The translations under genes were made by a program, and so were the position numbers. DNA of 64,000 nucleotides, taken from contig NZ_JABKKJ010000009.1 in NCBI RefSeq assembly GCF_013166515.1, forward strand, positions 1 through 64,000, read 5' to 3'. Origin of the DNA: Xylanibacter caecicola. GTDB lineage: Bacteria > Bacteroidota > Bacteroidia > Bacteroidales > Bacteroidaceae. This document shows positions 62,701-64,000 of this stretch, in pieces (the stretch's first letter is position 1; every line of letters starts with the position of its first letter). Below the pieces are notes generated by a model. That model saw nothing but the letters and a program-made list of their open reading frames with translations, had not been told where the DNA came from and ran no database searches.

Positions 62701-63199
62701 TTTTGATATTGAGAATCATATTCGCATGACTATGGAACAAGCTGCAAGGTATTACTCAGATGTTCAATTTGAAATGAATGTAAAAATGGTGTCTCTGCCT
62801 GCTCAAATACGTTCTGAATATAGTTCTTCTATGTTTGATTTATTTTTTATTTTCCTAACAAATATGTTAAAATACAGCAAGGAAACAAATCAGAGAATTT
62901 TTCAAATCAATTCTCAAATGCTGAATGATGATATAATAAAAATATCACTGATAAATGATCTTCAAAGTAATATTCAAGAAAATGAATTGAATCATCTTTT
63001 TGAAAAGAAAATGAATGATATTGCAAAATTACAGCAGGAAGGTGGCAGTGGCTTGGTGAAGGCTATGACTATTGTAAAATATGACTTTGGTAACACGAAT
63101 AATACTTTTACAATTAAAGCTATTGAAGGTAAGTGTGTTGTTAATGTATTGTTTAATATAAAAGACATGCTAGTTGATGAAAAAAATATTATTAGTTGA
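59702..63199 (+). CDS. Detocs-like sensor: large helical-repeat histidine kinase (DtcA-like)
   Basis: A 1165-residue soluble protein. Most of it (about 1-780) is helical with TPR-like repeat character (GEYSKAESLLEESLRSIGYTVWYYEMRLTIAG, FENKEYEKAIVLWNSIIEKN). The C-terminal third looks like a diverged histidine kinase: a possible phospho-acceptor H806 in STRIRHGVFEGEL, an N-box-like FFIFLTNMLKYS, and a G-box GGSGLVKAMTIVKYDFG followed by the beta-strand FTIKAIEGKCVVNVLF. No membrane segment, so the signal is cytosolic. With two receiver genes directly downstream, this is the layout of DtcA in Detocs, a phage-defense two-component system. It overlaps the next gene by 23 bases. The assignment is from architecture; sequence similarity to known DtcA was not tested. 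Confidence 0.78.
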   Translation: MINKQFIPQVLPPKVKSSWKDYQLTEAFLSMKGDKKKWSEIAFTLKYTGNNTLINLTLGSLFKSHPILNSVIWGNTVPKRIEELGTGWNRYFYKPQSVEVEINWVLQCLKKHKNILKQFVSLRDKIEKYILLGEYSKAESLLEESLRSIGYTVWYYEMRLTIAGLQNDLSKAIGIISNFNTIHKDLKRGIVPIILSNIFSRSQRSVPSYEYDTELYSRYKKNRTEFQNDRYNYYLFRLNYYQNYNIDDLSVALMMESLNSVIDRYILMDYILRSYKIKNVNNDGIVSDFATMLYDITSDRRWMPYILLSKCENLPKEYYDKDFISILDKYYTGEYDDVISECKEFISNKPYHFDVLKLYCRALLFKNNGFKQIANNTDSVLNEIASLIYSVMTEQDNAVSLDLLYQRCKNLYGLSFACGLDYYIKEEKKWNKDPWLHLSTMSCFDPLFTTTFEDNAEKLIYLDWGLKHGEGSVVIPYQKRRVEKLTTEESKVVAYIREVDNAKITFENKEYEKAIVLWNSIIEKNTEYIPTVQTAVEYTFMSYINMGVAYRQKAIRFYVEKYIENKAFVSKVDTRQFMMDIKNSRYEGLKNDIDFLIFILLNAENYPQKQFVLESYCKYENATYPSDLLDKLKKRDHRKVELFLYLLVTDDLLYHHYKLKSTLDVLDEKIKIVSYLKSEFLPNDLYSNMCTELMHEIVAYRGMKKLDDSKIFVNEDAIMKYELCKIDDLYDRFKKQAALARSNRIFVLVNGSDFSHNNAADLIDDIATYSNNAIEEVALQIFNVIRYAFLKSRFGLGTYLSTRIRHGVFEGELRSDFERLNLILNQSGQQYMPSDYWSVEYSLDSEMRKNLYQAQMKFSQNIDFLISTFKDSVIQIRVDEDDGRQGEFNYAVNTKELCDRLMDIESKTQDRESFCKSVMTYLWEITEKRLEIIRERITDQLKPDIFRYLQTLELCIDSLSGHNTLTADLKTAINNARAALTNKLTKVENWFHRQETKFEDFDIENHIRMTMEQAARYYSDVQFEMNVKMVSLPAQIRSEYSSSMFDLFFIFLTNMLKYSKETNQRIFQINSQMLNDDIIKISLINDLQSNIQENELNHLFEKKMNDIAKLQQEGGSGLVKAMTIVKYDFGNTNNTFTIKAIEGKCVVNVLFNIKDMLVDEKNIIS

Positions 63200-63626
63200 A
63201 GATTATGAAGAGAAAGCAAGTAATATACTTGCTTTTCTTAAGCAAGAGTTTTCTAATTATAAAGTTATACAATGTACATCGTATAATTCTGCGCAAGAAG
63301 AAATATTTGAACACGGGAGTGATTACTCGCTGATATTGTTGGATATGTCTATGTCAACCTATGATTTGTCTACAGATGCAAGTGGTGGATTACCTGAGCC
63401 TTCTGCTGGTCAATATATTCTTGAAGGAATGTTTCTTCGACAAATTATGACCCCTGTTATTGTTGTTACAATGTATAACGTATTTGGTCGTAAACAGTTG
63501 GAGGCTTTTGATATTGATCTTAAGAAAGACTATCCTCAAAATTACAAGTCTTATGTGTACTATTCTTCGCAAAAAAACGATTGGAAGAATCAATTAAAAA
63601 AACAAATAAAAGAAATTATAGCATGA
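63177..63626 (+). CDS. Stand-alone receiver-domain protein (DtcB-like)
   Basis: A 149-residue response-regulator receiver with no output domain: MKKILLVEDYEEKASNIL with the acidic pair E8/D9, the phospho-acceptor D56 in LILLDMSMST, the T in VVTMYNVFG and the lysine near KSYVYYSS. In Detocs DtcB acts as a phosphate sink that prevents false alarms. ATG at 63177 is chosen over TTG at 63174. It overlaps the kinase gene at its start and the next receiver gene by four bases (ATGA). Confidence 0.8.
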   Translation: MKKILLVEDYEEKASNILAFLKQEFSNYKVIQCTSYNSAQEEIFEHGSDYSLILLDMSMSTYDLSTDASGGLPEPSAGQYILEGMFLRQIMTPVIVVTMYNVFGRKQLEAFDIDLKKDYPQNYKSYVYYSSQKNDWKNQLKKQIKEIIA

Positions 63627-64000
63627 TCCAAATTTTAATATTAGACGATAGTCAAGATAAGAGAAACTCACTTAAGTCTGTTATCCAACCTTTATTTCCT
63701 CAGGGTGAAATAGTGATTGATGAGGCAAGTTGTTTGGTTGATGGTAGAGAATTGCTTCAGACAAAGGCATATGATATGCTCATTCTTGACATGGTGCTTC
63801 CTGAACATCGGGAGGGTTTAGAAATTGAGATGAATAGACGTGGTGGCGTAGAGTTGTTGGAGGAAATATACATTAATCAAAGTATAAAGAAACCAATCCA
63901 AATAATTGGCTTGACAGAATATGAGGAAGAATTTTCTGAACAACAGAAGGAATTTAAGGATAAATTGTGGTATTTGTTGTTTTATTCACGTAAGAACAAC
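63623..64000 (+). CDS. Receiver-domain protein, truncated at the window end (DtcC-like)
   Basis: The first 126 codons encode a second receiver domain (MIQILILDDSQDKRNSLKS with the acidic pair D8/D9, D56 in MLILDMVLPEHREG, IIGLTEYEEEF). The gene is cut by the window end. In Detocs the third gene, DtcC, fuses a receiver to a toxic effector domain, often an ATP-cleaving PNP-like nucleosidase or a membrane-disrupting part; here that region is not visible. Expression is coupled to the preceding gene by the ATGA overlap. Confidence 0.78.
   Translation, partial: MIQILILDDSQDKRNSLKSVIQPLFPQGEIVIDEASCLVDGRELLQTKAYDMLILDMVLPEHREGLEIEMNRRGGVELLEEIYINQSIKKPIQIIGLTEYEEEFSEQQKEFKDKLWYLLFYSRKNN

Overview
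The window looks like a chromosomal segment of a Bacteroidales bacterium, most likely of the Prevotella group. The supporting signs are many promoters of the Bacteroidota type (TTTG, 19-20 bp, TAnnTTTG), a serine palmitoyltransferase for bacterial sphingolipids, a Rho factor with a very long low-complexity insertion, a type IX secretion plug protein (DUF5103), DUF4301 and DUF6155 proteins, and almost no Shine-Dalgarno-like sites. Genus is inferred from gene content only.

The first two thirds are mostly core genome. 1-946 is the tail of one gene followed by repeat-rich non-coding DNA. 0.9-8.6 kb holds a divergent lipid kinase / serine palmitoyltransferase pair, tRNA-Pro, YaaA, a rhodanese lipoprotein, two tandem tRNA-Asp genes, and an acetyltransferase-GT2-membrane protein-recR operon that diverges from engB. 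8.6-13.2 kb holds an ABC-F ATPase, rho and an FNT-family transporter. 13.2-20.8 kb is a visibly AT-rich minus-strand lipopolysaccharide core / lipid A cluster (waaA, late acyltransferase, KdsB-like cytidylyltransferase, four glycosyltransferases of three types, an LPS kinase and a GT9 heptosyltransferase-like enzyme). A well-delimited non-coding transcript of about 430 nt with its own promoter and terminator lies directly upstream. 21.4-31.3 kb holds the T9SS plug protein, the threonine operon (thrA, a proposed homoserine kinase of the archaeal phosphoglycerate mutase family, thrC), a secreted esterase-like hydrolase and an FAD oxidoreductase. 31.5-42.5 kb holds pheT, yebC, a TSCPD protein, lepA, a Crp/Fnr regulator, a RelA with a ruined hydrolase site, and a DUF4301 protein.

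From 42.7 kb on the DNA becomes AT-rich and accessory. A secreted protein plus a small acidic peptide gene lead into a minus-strand defense island (44.4-56.6 kb). In transcription order it encodes an XRE regulator, a PLD-SNF2 helicase, a large nuclease-methylase of the Eco57I/type IIG kind, a HEPN-like protein, a TIR-domain protein, an unrecognised protein, a Fic protein and a DUF6155 protein. Four of these genes carry lesions (frameshifts near 50140, 47331 and 46016, and a stop at codon 2 near 44955), so the island is either decaying or locally mis-sequenced.

After 1.5 kb of repeat DNA, which includes an inverted, diverged copy of the repeat at the left end of the window, a plus-strand run encodes a HipB-HipS-HipT tripartite toxin-antitoxin with two operator-like palindromes. 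Only 51 bp later comes a large TPR-like/histidine-kinase protein followed by two overlapping receiver-domain genes. This matches the architecture of Detocs, a two-component phage-defense system; the third gene, which would carry the effector domain, runs off the end of the window. It is the most interesting system here.
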